Of a DNA stretch of 41,173 nucleotides, positions 31,389 to 39,714 are shown in pieces. The DNA comes from a virus. Below the pieces are notes generated by a model. That model saw only the letters and a program-made list of their open reading frames with translations, had not been told where the DNA came from and did no database searches. The stretch's first letter is position 1. Each line of letters begins with the position of its first letter. The position numbers and the translations under genes were made by a program. Location of the stretch: positions 1 through 41,173 of the IMG/VR virus record IMGVR_UViG_3300045996_002223. One strand, 5' to 3'.

Positions 31389-31666
31389 GGACCGTGCGCC
31401 ACGAGCCGAGCCTGGAGGAGCTGCAGCGCGCCTGGGCGCACTGCCGCCGCCCCGACTGGCCCGCTACGTTCGAGGACGCGATGGCGCACCCGCTGCTGTC
31501 GCGCCTGGTGCGCATCACAGCGCTGCACCCGCCCCGCGCCATCCGCGCCGTGGCCCACGCCCCAGCGCCGGCTCCGCAGCGCACCGAGCCCGGCCGCCGC
31601 CAGCCGGCGCGGCTGCACACCTTCGACCGCAAGCGCGCCGCCGCCGGCGAGCGCGAGGACGACTGA
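31385..31666 (+). CDS. Hypothetical protein, 93 aa
   Basis: GTG start overlapping the previous stop by four bases (a second GTG lies at 31394). A tryptophan-bearing helix (SLEELQRAWAHCRRPDWPATFEDA) is followed by an Arg/Pro/Ala-rich basic tail. Similar small proteins are common in prophage early operons, but I cannot name a family. Confidence 0.55.
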   Translation: MRTVRHEPSLEELQRAWAHCRRPDWPATFEDAMAHPLLSRLVRITALHPPRAIRAVAHAPAPAPQRTEPGRRQPARLHTFDRKRAAAGEREDD

Positions 31667-31696
31667 CCCCTTCCACAACCGATCCCGGAGGAAACC

Positions 31697-32092
31697 ATGG
31701 GACAACCTCTCGCCCGCGCCACCGTGCGCCACACCACCCACCGCGGCGCGCACCCGTGGCCGTTCATGCAGCAGCCCGAAGGCGACATCCGCACCACGGA
31801 GTTCGGCGTCGGCGTGCCCCGCCGCCAGGAGGTGGAGTTCGCCGACGGCACCCGCGTCTGGCTGATGCGCGTCGACCGCCAGGGCGTGCCGGATCTCTTC
31901 CTTCGTGAGCTGGGCGACCCGGCCGCCGGCACGCTGGTCGACCTGCGTCGCCTGGCGCCGGACCTGGTCACGGACCTGCCGATCGCCAACACCCGCGATG
32001 TGCCCGGCATCGTGCACTTCTCGCTGCGTGCGCGCTTCAAGAGCCGCGACGCGCTGGTGGAGGCTGCCATCGCGATGGGGAGCCCGGCGTGA
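31697..32092 (+). CDS. Hypothetical protein, 131 aa
   Basis: Strong ribosome binding site (GGAGGAAACC-ATG). A predicted beta-rich middle (EVEFADGTRVWLMRV) and a helical C-terminus. Soluble, no cysteines. Unknown function; it overlaps the next gene by four bases. Confidence 0.6.
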   Translation: MGQPLARATVRHTTHRGAHPWPFMQQPEGDIRTTEFGVGVPRRQEVEFADGTRVWLMRVDRQGVPDLFLRELGDPAAGTLVDLRRLAPDLVTDLPIANTRDVPGIVHFSLRARFKSRDALVEAAIAMGSPA

Positions 32093-32409
32093 AGGCCATC
32101 GTCCTCTACGGCCACGCCTGCGCGGTGGTGACGACGTACGAGGTACTGGATGCCCTGCTGCGCCGGCGCATGCGCACGGCCGGAATCGTCGTGATGGTCA
32201 CAGACAACGTGCACCAGCCACTCGCGGTGCACATGCGCGAGCGCGGCGCCGAGCTCTGGCACTGCAGGTCCACCCACCTTCCCCTGGACAACGAGCAGCT
32301 GCAGGCGACAGCGGATCGCTACGTGCGCTTCGACATGCGCGAACCCCTGCAGCCGCAGGTCGAGCGGCTGATGCACGAGTTCCTGGAAGCGCGGGAGGTC
32401 ACGGCATGA
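32089..32409 (+). CDS. Hypothetical alpha/beta protein, 106 aa
   Basis: GTG start overlapping the preceding stop (GTGA). The pattern strand-helix-strand (KAIVLYGHACAVV, a helix DALLRRRMR, then GIVVMVTDN) suggests a small Rossmann-like alpha/beta fold, followed by a second strand-helix unit. No family recognised. It overlaps the following gene as ATGA. Confidence 0.55.
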   Translation: MKAIVLYGHACAVVTTYEVLDALLRRRMRTAGIVVMVTDNVHQPLAVHMRERGAELWHCRSTHLPLDNEQLQATADRYVRFDMREPLQPQVERLMHEFLEAREVTA

Positions 32410-33122
32410 GCGACCCCGACGACCAGGAAGACGGCGTCCAGCAGCGTCTGGTCAGCGCCGCCGACTCGTCACCCCTGCACTCCGCTGCAGCCAGCAGCGT
32501 CTTCAACTGGCGCGGCGCGGGCAGTGCGGCAGCCGCGGCGCCCACACCACCCGCCGCCGAAGAACCACAGGAACAGGAAGAAACCATGGTCACCACCAAG
32601 AAACGCGCTGCTCGCGGCGCACAAAAGGACGCCTTACCGCCGCAGGTGCAGATCTGCATGGCGCTGCGGGCCGGCGGAGATCTCACGCGCAATGCTCTCG
32701 CCGAGCACTGCAGCGACCTGACGAGCGCGCAGATCTCGCAGGCCCTGCACTACATGGCTGCGAAAGATCGCGTCCAGGTCGTCAAGGTGGCCGTCGACGG
32801 AAGGATCGTGAAGACTTTCCGGCTGACGAAGGCCGGCACGGCCTGGCTACAGGCTGCCACGGACGGCGAAGCGCCGGTGGAGAAGGAGCCCGCCAGGAAG
32901 AAGAGCGCCGGCCGCGGCCGTGCGCACGCCAGGAAGCCGCGCAAACCGAAGGCGGAGGAAGTGGATACGTCGCCAGCGGAGGACGACGAGACCACCTTCC
33001 GCTGTGCCGTGCTGAGCGACGGCGCTTTCTTCCTCACGAAGGACGGCACGACCATCGAGCTCGACGCCGACGAGCACGCCCAGATGCTGCATTACCTCGA
33101 ACGCATGGCCGAACCGGCCTGA
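32406..33122 (+). CDS. Winged-helix regulator-like protein with an internal start, 238 aa
   Basis: A disordered N-terminal part of about 60 residues (Ser/Ala/Pro/Glu-rich), then a basic segment and a winged helix-turn-helix (LRAGGDLTRNALAEHC, SAQISQALHYMAAKDRV, then VDGRIVKTFRLTKAG), a Lys/Arg-rich linker and a C-terminal acidic domain. A second ATG at 32586 with its own AGGAAG site would give a 178-residue protein without the disordered part. It may be a DNA-binding regulator of early functions. Confidence 0.65.
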   Translation: MSDPDDQEDGVQQRLVSAADSSPLHSAAASSVFNWRGAGSAAAAAPTPPAAEEPQEQEETMVTTKKRAARGAQKDALPPQVQICMALRAGGDLTRNALAEHCSDLTSAQISQALHYMAAKDRVQVVKVAVDGRIVKTFRLTKAGTAWLQAATDGEAPVEKEPARKKSAGRGRAHARKPRKPKAEEVDTSPAEDDETTFRCAVLSDGAFFLTKDGTTIELDADEHAQMLHYLERMAEPA

Positions 33123-33146
33123 CCCACCACCACACGGAGAAACTGG

Positions 33147-35204
33147 ATGACCACCAGCCAATTGATCGAAGTCGACCCCTACCTCGTCGCCTTCAGCCTG
33201 AACAACCCGCGCAAACGCCGCGGCCTCGACATCGACAGCCTAAACGCGCTGGCCAGCAGCATCAAGGCGCAAGGCCTGGCGCAACCGATCCTGGTGCGCC
33301 CGCTGCCCGGAGATCGCGCGGAGGAGACCTTCGCAAGCCGCGAGGAGGGCCGACCCCTGGCCACCTACGAACTGGTCTGCGGCGAACGTCGCCTGCGCGC
33401 CAGCCGCCTGGCCGAGCTGGACACCATCCCGATGCTGGTGCGGGATCTGGACGACCAGGCCGCGCTGGAGCTGCAGCTGGTGGAGAACATCGAGCGCGAG
33501 GACCTGGACCCCATGGAGGAGGCCGAGGGCTTCGAGCTCATGAAGGTCAGGCTGGGGTACAGCGTGGAGCAGATCGCCGAGCGCATCGGCCGCGGCAAGG
33601 GTAAGGACTACGTCTACAAGACGATGAAGCTGCTGGCGCTGACGCCGGAGAGCCGCGAAGCCATGTACGAAGGCCACCTGGGCCGCTCCACCGGCTTGCT
33701 GGTGGCGCGCTACCCGGCGGCGCAGCAGGCCGACGTGGTGGCCTTCATCAAGAGCCAGGCCATCAACGGCGAGCCGGCGCCCTTCCGCGAGGTGTCGCCT
33801 CGGGTGTTCACCCGCTTCAACCTGGACCTGAAGAAGGCGGTGTGGATCCTCGACGACGCCGACCTGGTGGCCACCGCCGGCGCCTGCAGTTCCTGCCCCA
33901 AGCGCAGCGGCGCGCATGCTGACCTGTTCGGCGACGACGCCAACAGCCCGGACAGCTGCACCGACCCGGATTGCTTCGAATCGAAGCGCGCCGCCCACGT
34001 GGCGCGCGTGAAGGCGCAGGCGCAGAAGGACGGGATCAAGGTGATCGACGGCGACGAGGCCAAGGCCGCGTTCTTCAGCCCGCACAGCTCGTACATGAAT
34101 GGCTACACCAGCCTGGACGCCATCGCGTACACGGTCAAAGGCGAGGACGAGAAGGAGCGTGCCGTCACCTACGGCGACGCGCTGCGCAGCATGGGGAAGA
34201 AGGCACCTAAGCCGCGACTGCTGATCAACCCGTACACCGGCGCGGCCGTCAAGGTGATCACGGATGAACTGGCGGACAAGCTGGTCCCCGATGACGACGG
34301 CGACCAGCGCAGTGGGAAAGGAGCACGCGAGCCGGAGGTGGACGAGCGTCCCGACGACATCAAGGCCCTGGACGACTACCAGGTGCGGCGCGCCACCCTG
34401 ATCCGCATGTTTGACGCAGTGCGAAACCGCGACCGCACGGACGCTGAGGTGCTGCTCATCGCGAAAACTCTCATCGCGTCGTGCGACGACGGCTGCCCGA
34501 CAGTGCTGAGCACCTACCTGAACTGGGACGCCGACCTCGAGGGCGTGGCCTACGAGGACCTGCAAGGCGTGATCATCGCCAAGCTAGACGCGCTGCCGGC
34601 GGCTGATGTAGCCGCCGTTGCCGCCATGGCGGCAATCGAAATCGCCACCTACATCATCGGCAACGGAAACGACACGCACCTGCAGCTGGCCAAGGCCTAT
34701 GGCGTCGACATCGTGGCGGTGCGCGACAAGGTAGCGGAGGACCTGGAGCGGCAGGAACAGGACGACAGCGGCGAAGCGGATGAGAGCGCCACCGACAGCG
34801 TCGACCTGCCAGCCGAAGCGTCAACTGCCGAAACGGCTTCGGAGCTGCAGCCCGTCGTCGGCGCGCGCGTGCGCATGAAGGAAGACCTGAACGGACGTCG
34901 TCACCGCCGCAAGATCTCCGGCCTCGAAGGCGTGCTGCTGTCCAACCCCCAGGGCGACGACTGGATGTTCAAGGCCGATGGCGGCAAGGACAAGGCCCGC
35001 GTCGAGCGGTCCGAGTTCGTGGTGCTGGCGCTTCCCGACGCGGCCGGCGACAACGAAGCGGGCTCCGCGGCTGACGGCGCAATCGAGACGTCCAGCTGGC
35101 CGCTGCCGCCGGCAGCCGACACGCCCAAGGGTCCGACCATCGACCCCGTGGCCGCCTGGCCGTTCCCGCGCAAGCCGAAGGCCTCGCCGAGGAGCGCGGC
35201 CTGA
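33147..35204 (+). CDS. ParB-like nuclease/binding protein, 685 aa
   Basis: The N-terminal ParB/Srx domain is clear: NNPRKRRGLDIDSL, then GQ-type strand-helix LAQPILVRPL, then LVCGERRLRASRL with the CTP/DNA-contact GERR motif, then NIEREDLDPMEEAEGF and a helix-turn-helix (YSVEQIAERIGRGKGKDY). A cysteine cluster (CSSCPKRSG, CTDPDCF) forms a likely zinc ribbon near residue 250. The C-terminal 350 residues are less conserved, helical and acidic. No ParA gene is seen, so this is more likely a phage ParB-like regulator or nuclease than a partition protein. Confidence 0.8.
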   Translation: MTTSQLIEVDPYLVAFSLNNPRKRRGLDIDSLNALASSIKAQGLAQPILVRPLPGDRAEETFASREEGRPLATYELVCGERRLRASRLAELDTIPMLVRDLDDQAALELQLVENIEREDLDPMEEAEGFELMKVRLGYSVEQIAERIGRGKGKDYVYKTMKLLALTPESREAMYEGHLGRSTGLLVARYPAAQQADVVAFIKSQAINGEPAPFREVSPRVFTRFNLDLKKAVWILDDADLVATAGACSSCPKRSGAHADLFGDDANSPDSCTDPDCFESKRAAHVARVKAQAQKDGIKVIDGDEAKAAFFSPHSSYMNGYTSLDAIAYTVKGEDEKERAVTYGDALRSMGKKAPKPRLLINPYTGAAVKVITDELADKLVPDDDGDQRSGKGAREPEVDERPDDIKALDDYQVRRATLIRMFDAVRNRDRTDAEVLLIAKTLIASCDDGCPTVLSTYLNWDADLEGVAYEDLQGVIIAKLDALPAADVAAVAAMAAIEIATYIIGNGNDTHLQLAKAYGVDIVAVRDKVAEDLERQEQDDSGEADESATDSVDLPAEASTAETASELQPVVGARVRMKEDLNGRRHRRKISGLEGVLLSNPQGDDWMFKADGGKDKARVERSEFVVLALPDAAGDNEAGSAADGAIETSSWPLPPAADTPKGPTIDPVAAWPFPRKPKASPRSAA

Positions 35205-35455
35205 TGGACTACCAGGACACCCCCGGCGCCAGCAAGAACAACGCCTTCTGCTGGCGCACCTACGAGCCCACCATCCAGTGGAAGTCCGGCGCCGGCCAGT
35301 TCACCGGCGACCAGAAGCGCGCGGCCACCGTGGACGCCAAGCGCGCCGCCGGCGTCGACCCGCTGTTCTTCCCCGGCCTGGCCTCCGCGGGGCGCCAGAA
35401 CCCGCTGGACCCCAAGCGCTTCGCCATGGCCACCATCGAAAGGGCGCGGCGATGA
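35204..35455 (+). CDS. Hypothetical protein, 83 aa
   Basis: The ATG shares its A with the preceding TGA. A hydrophilic protein with a short WRTYEPTIQW segment and many Lys/Arg/Gly residues; no family recognised. It overlaps the membrane protein gene by four bases, so it belongs to the same coupled operon. Confidence 0.55.
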   Translation: MDYQDTPGASKNNAFCWRTYEPTIQWKSGAGQFTGDQKRAATVDAKRAAGVDPLFFPGLASAGRQNPLDPKRFAMATIERARR

Positions 35456-35721
35456 AGCTGTACGACATCGAGGAAGAGCACCGCCGGCAGCGGCGGGAGC
35501 GCGCGATCGAGGCCGTGGCGGCCCTGTGCGGCCTGGCAGGCGCCCTGCTGCTCGCGCTGAGGGGCGAGCACGCCGGCTGGGGTTGGGCGGCCTTCCTGGC
35601 CAGCAACGCCGGCTGGATCGTGTACGCCCTGGTGCGCAGCATGCCCTGGATGCTGCTGCAGCAGATCGGCTTCACCGCCACCAGCGTGATCGGGATCTGG
35701 CAATGGCTGGTGCTGGCATGA
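35452..35721 (+). CDS. Small membrane protein with three helices, 89 aa
   Basis: After a charged start (EEEHRRQRRERA) come three hydrophobic segments at about residues 20-38, 44-62 and 66-87. The pattern is like short PnuC-type membrane proteins that prophages often carry. A role in transport or superinfection exclusion is possible but not shown. Confidence 0.55.
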   Translation: MKLYDIEEEHRRQRRERAIEAVAALCGLAGALLLALRGEHAGWGWAAFLASNAGWIVYALVRSMPWMLLQQIGFTATSVIGIWQWLVLA

Positions 35722-36011
35722 CGACGACAGAAGCCCTGGCGCAGCGCCTGGCCATGGTGATCGACACGGCCGACCACGTGCTGCACGGCCCCACCGGCGA
35801 GGAATGGCTGGTGGCCCGCGTAACGAGCACCCACCTCCACCCATGTGGCTGGCCGCCGTCGATGGCGGACCTCAGCGACTGCACGCTGATCAGGAAGGCG
35901 AAGCCGGAGGAGCGGCTGCAGCTGCTGCGGGAGCTGGCGCGCGGGCAGAGCATGAACGCGAGCTGGGCGCGCAGCGCCCTCGACGCGCTGGGGGAGAACC
36001 ACGGTGGCTGA
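35718..36011 (+). CDS. Hypothetical protein, 97 aa
   Basis: ATG overlapping the upstream stop (ATGA). A helical protein of 97 residues with segments EALAQRLAMVIDTADHVL and KPEERLQLLRELARG, and no cysteine motif of note. Unknown function. Confidence 0.5.
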   Translation: MTTTEALAQRLAMVIDTADHVLHGPTGEEWLVARVTSTHLHPCGWPPSMADLSDCTLIRKAKPEERLQLLRELARGQSMNASWARSALDALGENHGG

Positions 36012-36297
36012 CGAAAAACGCGAAGTGACCCGGCCGCTGTGGCTGTACCTCCTCGAGGAAGGCGGGCGCTGGACGGCCAGCGAACTCGCGCGCACCCTGT
36101 CATTCGAGATCAACCAGGCCTGCGCGGCCCTGAGCCAGATGCACACCCGCGGAATGGTGAAGCGGCACGTGCCCACCGAGTACGGCAAAACCATGGCCTA
36201 CGAAGTGGACGATAGCTGCCGGCTGCCGGACAACCTCACCCTGGCGGATGTGCGCGGCCGCGACAACCACTGCAGGAAGGAGAACGGCCAATGCTGA
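36004..36297 (+). CDS. Winged-helix DNA-binding protein, 97 aa
   Basis: GTG start inside the end of the preceding gene (8-base overlap). It contains a winged-helix pattern: LWLYLLEEGGRWTASELARTL split by turn, then helix FEINQACAALSQM, then wing GMVKRHVPTEYG. It may regulate early or late genes. The product is basic in its recognition region. Confidence 0.65.
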   Translation: MADEKREVTRPLWLYLLEEGGRWTASELARTLSFEINQACAALSQMHTRGMVKRHVPTEYGKTMAYEVDDSCRLPDNLTLADVRGRDNHCRKENGQC

Positions 36298-36857
36298 CCT
36301 GGCTCAAGCAACGGCTCTGCTCGCACCGTTATGACCTAGCCGACATGCAGACTCGGGACACGGATGGAATCGTGCGGTGCCGATGCTACAAATGCGACGC
36401 GATCCACGCGGCCGACTGTGGCCTGCATTTGCCTGGCGTCTTCGACCGCAATGGATACGCGCGGCCCGGCAGCTACGTCAACGCCGCAGGCATTGGCATG
36501 GGCGACAAGCCGCACACGGTGGTGGAGAAGCTGGACGCCGCCGCGCTCGCGAAGCGAATCGAAGACTTGCCTGAGGAATGGGCGCTCGCCGTGGGCGGGC
36601 CGAAGGTTGCTGCGCCCCGCCCATTCACGGGCGCGCTTAACGACGTACCCGCCACGCTCACGCACGACGAGGGCGCATATGCGCAGTGCGGTGAGTGCGG
36701 GCGATACACGCTCAACGCCAACACGCTGACCGACCGACCGCCAGCGTGCGATTGCGGCAGCGTGCATGGCTGGTCCGGCAGCTTCAAGAAGCCGGGGCCG
36801 GAGGCGCGCTGGTCGGGCAAGGCCCCTGGCGTGAAGGTACATGGGGAGGGTCAGTAA
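36291..36857 (+). CDS. Zinc-ribbon protein, 188 aa
   Basis: Good ribosome binding site (AAGGAG). It has a CRCYKCDAIHAADC segment near residues 30-44 and a CGECGRYTLNA plus CDCGSVHGW pair near 133-160, so two zinc ribbons are likely. The middle is helical. Possibly nucleic-acid binding; family not recognised. Its TAA overlaps the next ATG by one base. Confidence 0.6.
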   Translation: MLTWLKQRLCSHRYDLADMQTRDTDGIVRCRCYKCDAIHAADCGLHLPGVFDRNGYARPGSYVNAAGIGMGDKPHTVVEKLDAAALAKRIEDLPEEWALAVGGPKVAAPRPFTGALNDVPATLTHDEGAYAQCGECGRYTLNANTLTDRPPACDCGSVHGWSGSFKKPGPEARWSGKAPGVKVHGEGQ

Positions 36858-37306
36858 TGCCGCGCCAGAATTACGACCTGATCGACACCACGGACGGCAA
36901 GGTGCTGGCCAGCGTGCGCTACCTGTGGCCGGAAGAACCGTGCGACTGCTGCATCTGCAACCGGCCGACGCTAGACCACTTCGCGGTGCCGTACTACTGC
37001 GGCGCCACGCGCACCGGAAAGAGTGACGGCGGATACGCGCCAGCCTGCCGCCGGTGCTATGACCGCTGGGAAGTGTGGGACAACGCCATGGAGGAATACG
37101 ACTCCTGGCTGGCCGTGCTCGCCGCTGGCGTGGCGGAGACGGGCCATCAGGTAATTCCGCCGGCAGGTACTGACGACCCGGGAACGACGAAATTAGACCG
37201 CCGAGTCGCCGTCCAGGCCGATCAGTGCATTACCCACTGCCCATTCGGCTGCTGCTCCCAGAGCACGGCACCAGGTGCTCCCATTCGGACGAGCGAGATC
37301 CCGTGA
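36857..37306 (+). CDS. Cys-rich hypothetical protein, 149 aa
   Basis: ATG at 36857 shares one base with the previous stop. It carries a CDCCICNRPTLDH segment near residue 29 and a CGATRTGKSDGGYAPACRRCYDRW segment near 50-72, suggesting a treble-clef or zinc finger. The last 28 residues overlap the antisense DUF1508 gene, so the real C-terminus may be shorter or the overlap may be genuine. Confidence 0.55.
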   Translation: MPRQNYDLIDTTDGKVLASVRYLWPEEPCDCCICNRPTLDHFAVPYYCGATRTGKSDGGYAPACRRCYDRWEVWDNAMEEYDSWLAVLAAGVAETGHQVIPPAGTDDPGTTKLDRRVAVQADQCITHCPFGCCSQSTAPGAPIRTSEIP

Positions 37307-37422
37307 AGGGCGTCTTCTCTTCTTACGTATCCCTCACCACCGATGGCGACTATCTGGCCGTTCGTGGCGACGAAGTGCCAGTACCACTGGCCGTTCGTCC
37401 CCCTGAAAAGCTCGAATTTCAT
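37222..37422 (-). CDS. DUF1508 (YegP-like) protein, 66 aa
   Basis: A minus-strand protein of 66 residues: KFELFRGTNGQWYWHF, then TNGQIVAIGGEGY, then REDALHGISLV. This is the DUF1508 repeat (strands KF-x-LYR, W-x-L, NGQ-x-I, a helix of A-x-GI-x-V). The ATG at 37422 gives the expected family size. It lies antisense to the rightward early operon and overlaps the 3' end of the Cys-rich gene by 85 bases. Function in this family is not established. Confidence 0.65.
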   Translation of the reverse strand: MKFELFRGTNGQWYWHFVATNGQIVAIGGEGYVRREDALHGISLVRMGAPGAVLWEQQPNGQWVMH

Positions 37423-37506
37423 CGTTGTGTCTTTCGTGGTTGCGATGTGCAGCCTACGCCAGCAGCGAGCTGACCGCAACGCGGCAGACCCTTTCGAACA
37501 GCAGCC

Positions 37507-37752
37507 TTGCCCGACATTACCCTCACCTCCAGCGAGATCGAGCGCATCACCGGCGGCTACAAGCAGCCGGGGAAGCAGCTCGCCGAGCTGCACCGCCTGG
37601 GCTTTTATCGGGCTAGGCGGTCCAAGGTGACGGGTGGGGTAATCCTCGAGCGTGCCCACTATGATGCGGTGGCTGCAGGCCTGCCGGCGTCGCCGGCGAC
37701 CTCGAAGGCGGACCGCCCCAAAGTCCGCGTTCCAACCCTGAGAGCCGTCTGA
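37507..37752 (+). CDS. DUF4224-like protein next to integrase (possible excisionase), 81 aa
   Basis: The start DITLTSSEIERITG-x-KQPGKQLAELHRLGF is the pattern of DUF4224 proteins that lie just upstream of prophage integrases. Its basic, winged-helix-like character and position suggest an Xis-like role. The start is a TTG at 37507 and no ribosome binding site is evident, so the start is not firm. Its stop overlaps the integrase ATG (TGATG). Confidence 0.65.
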   Translation: MPDITLTSSEIERITGGYKQPGKQLAELHRLGFYRARRSKVTGGVILERAHYDAVAAGLPASPATSKADRPKVRVPTLRAV

Positions 37753-38819
37753 TGCCCCGATCGCCCGAATTGCCGCCGCGCGTCTTTGCCAAGGGCCGCT
37801 GGTACTACCTGGTGAGCGCCGAGGGGAAGAAGCGCGTCTGGACGAAGCTCACACTGCAGCGCGACGGCGTGCCGGCCCTGTACCGGAAGCTGGCCGACCT
37901 GGCCGCCCGCGACATCGCCCCCGACCGCATGCCGGCAATGATCACCGACTGGCTGGACGAGGTCGGCTCCAAGCATGCGAAGAAGACGCAGGCCAACGAC
38001 AAATGGGTGATGAACGCTCTCAGCGCCGGCTTCGCCGAGTTCCGCGCCAGCCAGCTCACACCGCCGGACTGCACCACGTTCCTGAAGCCGTACAGGGCCA
38101 AGCCGCGCACGCACAACGAAATGCGTGCCGGCCTGCGGGAGCTCATGCGCTTCGCCGAGGAGCGTGGATACAGGCCAGCCGGCAGCAACCCGGTCGACAG
38201 CATCAAGACCCTGCCGACGCCGGCGCGCGATCGCTACCCCACGGACAGCGAGCTGCGCCGGATCAAGGTGGCAGCCTTCTATGGCGCCGACGGCAAGCGC
38301 ACCCGCCAGGGCGCCACCATCGCCGCGCTGATCGACCTGGCCTACCTGACCGGCCAGCGCATCGGAGATCTCCTGGACCTGCGGTGGACGAAGAAGGCCG
38401 CCCTGAACGAGAAGGGCCTGGTCGAGGCCGCCTACATCGCCGACGAAGGCATCTACTTCAAGCCGGGCAAGACGGCCACCAGCACCGGCGCCAAGGTGTT
38501 GATCGAGTGGACGCCGCGGTTGCGGGACACGGTGGCAAGGATCGAGAAGATCGGACGCCGGAACCTGCGCTGGGTGATCACCAGCCAGGAGGCGCAGCGG
38601 TACGACTACGAGGCGTTCAAGTCGGCCTGGGCGCGCGCGATCGCGCGATCGGGGGTTAAGGGCCTGCACTTCCATGACCTGCGCGCCAAGGCGGTCACGG
38701 ACAAGGAAGAGAGCCACGGCATGCAGCAGGCCCGCCGGATGGCCACCCACAGCACCGAGGGGCAGACGGCCAGCTACGTGCGGCACCGGAAAGCGCAGAA
38801 GACCAGCGCAACAAAATAG
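37752..38819 (+). CDS. int: Phage tyrosine integrase, 355 aa
   Basis: Catalyses site-specific recombination between attP and attB. The C-terminal catalytic domain shows the conserved set: R203 in TGQRIGDLLDLRW, K240 in FKPGKTATSTGAK, H308 and R311 in HFHDLRAK, H333 in MATHST, and the nucleophile Y342 in ASYVRHR. The first 60 residues form an arm-binding region and 60-150 the core-binding helices. attP normally lies at the 3' side of such int genes, so the attR is expected just after 38819, but no core could be identified. Confidence 0.93.
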   Translation: MPRSPELPPRVFAKGRWYYLVSAEGKKRVWTKLTLQRDGVPALYRKLADLAARDIAPDRMPAMITDWLDEVGSKHAKKTQANDKWVMNALSAGFAEFRASQLTPPDCTTFLKPYRAKPRTHNEMRAGLRELMRFAEERGYRPAGSNPVDSIKTLPTPARDRYPTDSELRRIKVAAFYGADGKRTRQGATIAALIDLAYLTGQRIGDLLDLRWTKKAALNEKGLVEAAYIADEGIYFKPGKTATSTGAKVLIEWTPRLRDTVARIEKIGRRNLRWVITSQEAQRYDYEAFKSAWARAIARSGVKGLHFHDLRAKAVTDKEESHGMQQARRMATHSTEGQTASYVRHRKAQKTSATK

Positions 38820-38883
38820 GCGGGCCCTGCTCGGGTATGCTCCATCCGACGGCGAGTCGCCAAGAACAAAAGGGCTAATACGC

Positions 38884-39714
38884 ATGGAGGAGTCGGCAGT
38901 CTCCGCGGAGCCGCAGCCATTCCTGAAATGGGCAGGGGGTAAGAGATGGCTGGTCTCCAAGCTACCAGCACTTGTAGCGCCTACAGACGGGCGGTACCTT
39001 GAACCCTTCCTCGGAAGCGGCGCGATTTTCTTTTCAGCACGGCCTCGGCGTGCCGTGCTCGCGGACGTCAACTCTGCCTTGATAGAGGCTTACCGCGTCG
39101 TCCGAGACAAGCCCGAAGAACTTGAGCGCCTGCTGCGGGTGCACGATGCTGCACATGGGGAACTCTACTACTACGAGATCCGCAGTCTCACGCCGTCCAC
39201 TGAGGTCGAACGCGCGGCGCAGTTCATCTACTTGAATCGCACGTGCTGGAACGGCCTTTACCGAGTCAATCGGAAAGGTGAGTTCAACGTCCCGAAGGGC
39301 ACCAAGAAGCGCGCAGTGTTGGAGACTGATGATTGGGCGGCGTTGTCTGCCGCGCTCTCAGGCGCGCAGCTGCTCGTCCGAGACTTTGGCGAAACGATCG
39401 CTCTGGCCGGGCAAGGCGACGTAGTGTTTGCGGATCCACCGTACACAGTGAAGCACAACCTAAACGGCTTCATTAAGTACAACCAGTCATTATTCTCATG
39501 GGACGATCAAATCCGCCTCAGGGATTCACTGCTCGCGGCCAAACAGCGTGGCGCGAAGATATGGGCAACTAACGCTGACCACGAATCCGTCCGTGCACTA
39601 TATCGGGTCGGTTTCCACACCAAAGCTATCACTCGCGCGAGCGTCCTGTCTGGTGATCCCGCCTACCGCGGACGCTTCAATGAACTTCTTATTTGTAGCG
39701 AACCATGGGCCTGA
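38884..39714 (+). CDS. Dam-type DNA adenine methyltransferase, 276 aa
   Basis: Transfers a methyl group from AdoMet to N6 of adenine. D12-class order of motifs: PFLKWAGGK at 12-20 (AdoMet, motif X), YLEPFLGSGAIFF at 38-50 (motif I), DVNSALIEAY, and the catalytic DPPY at 184-187 (FADPPY). The start at 38884 gives a normal Dam length (Dam is about 278). It is the first of three overlapped genes with less GC-rich codons than the prophage. Whether it guards DNA, or works in a modification-based defence, is unknown. Confidence 0.88.
   Translation: MEESAVSAEPQPFLKWAGGKRWLVSKLPALVAPTDGRYLEPFLGSGAIFFSARPRRAVLADVNSALIEAYRVVRDKPEELERLLRVHDAAHGELYYYEIRSLTPSTEVERAAQFIYLNRTCWNGLYRVNRKGEFNVPKGTKKRAVLETDDWAALSAALSGAQLLVRDFGETIALAGQGDVVFADPPYTVKHNLNGFIKYNQSLFSWDDQIRLRDSLLAAKQRGAKIWATNADHESVRALYRVGFHTKAITRASVLSGDPAYRGRFNELLICSEPWA

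Noticed and set aside
36004-37306. Toxin-antitoxin pair from the winged-helix and Cys-rich genes
   Set aside because: No toxin fold was recognised and the genes continue the coupled operon.
38820-38883. attR core next to int
   Set aside because: No repeat of a convincing length was found in the left part of the window, so no att site is called.
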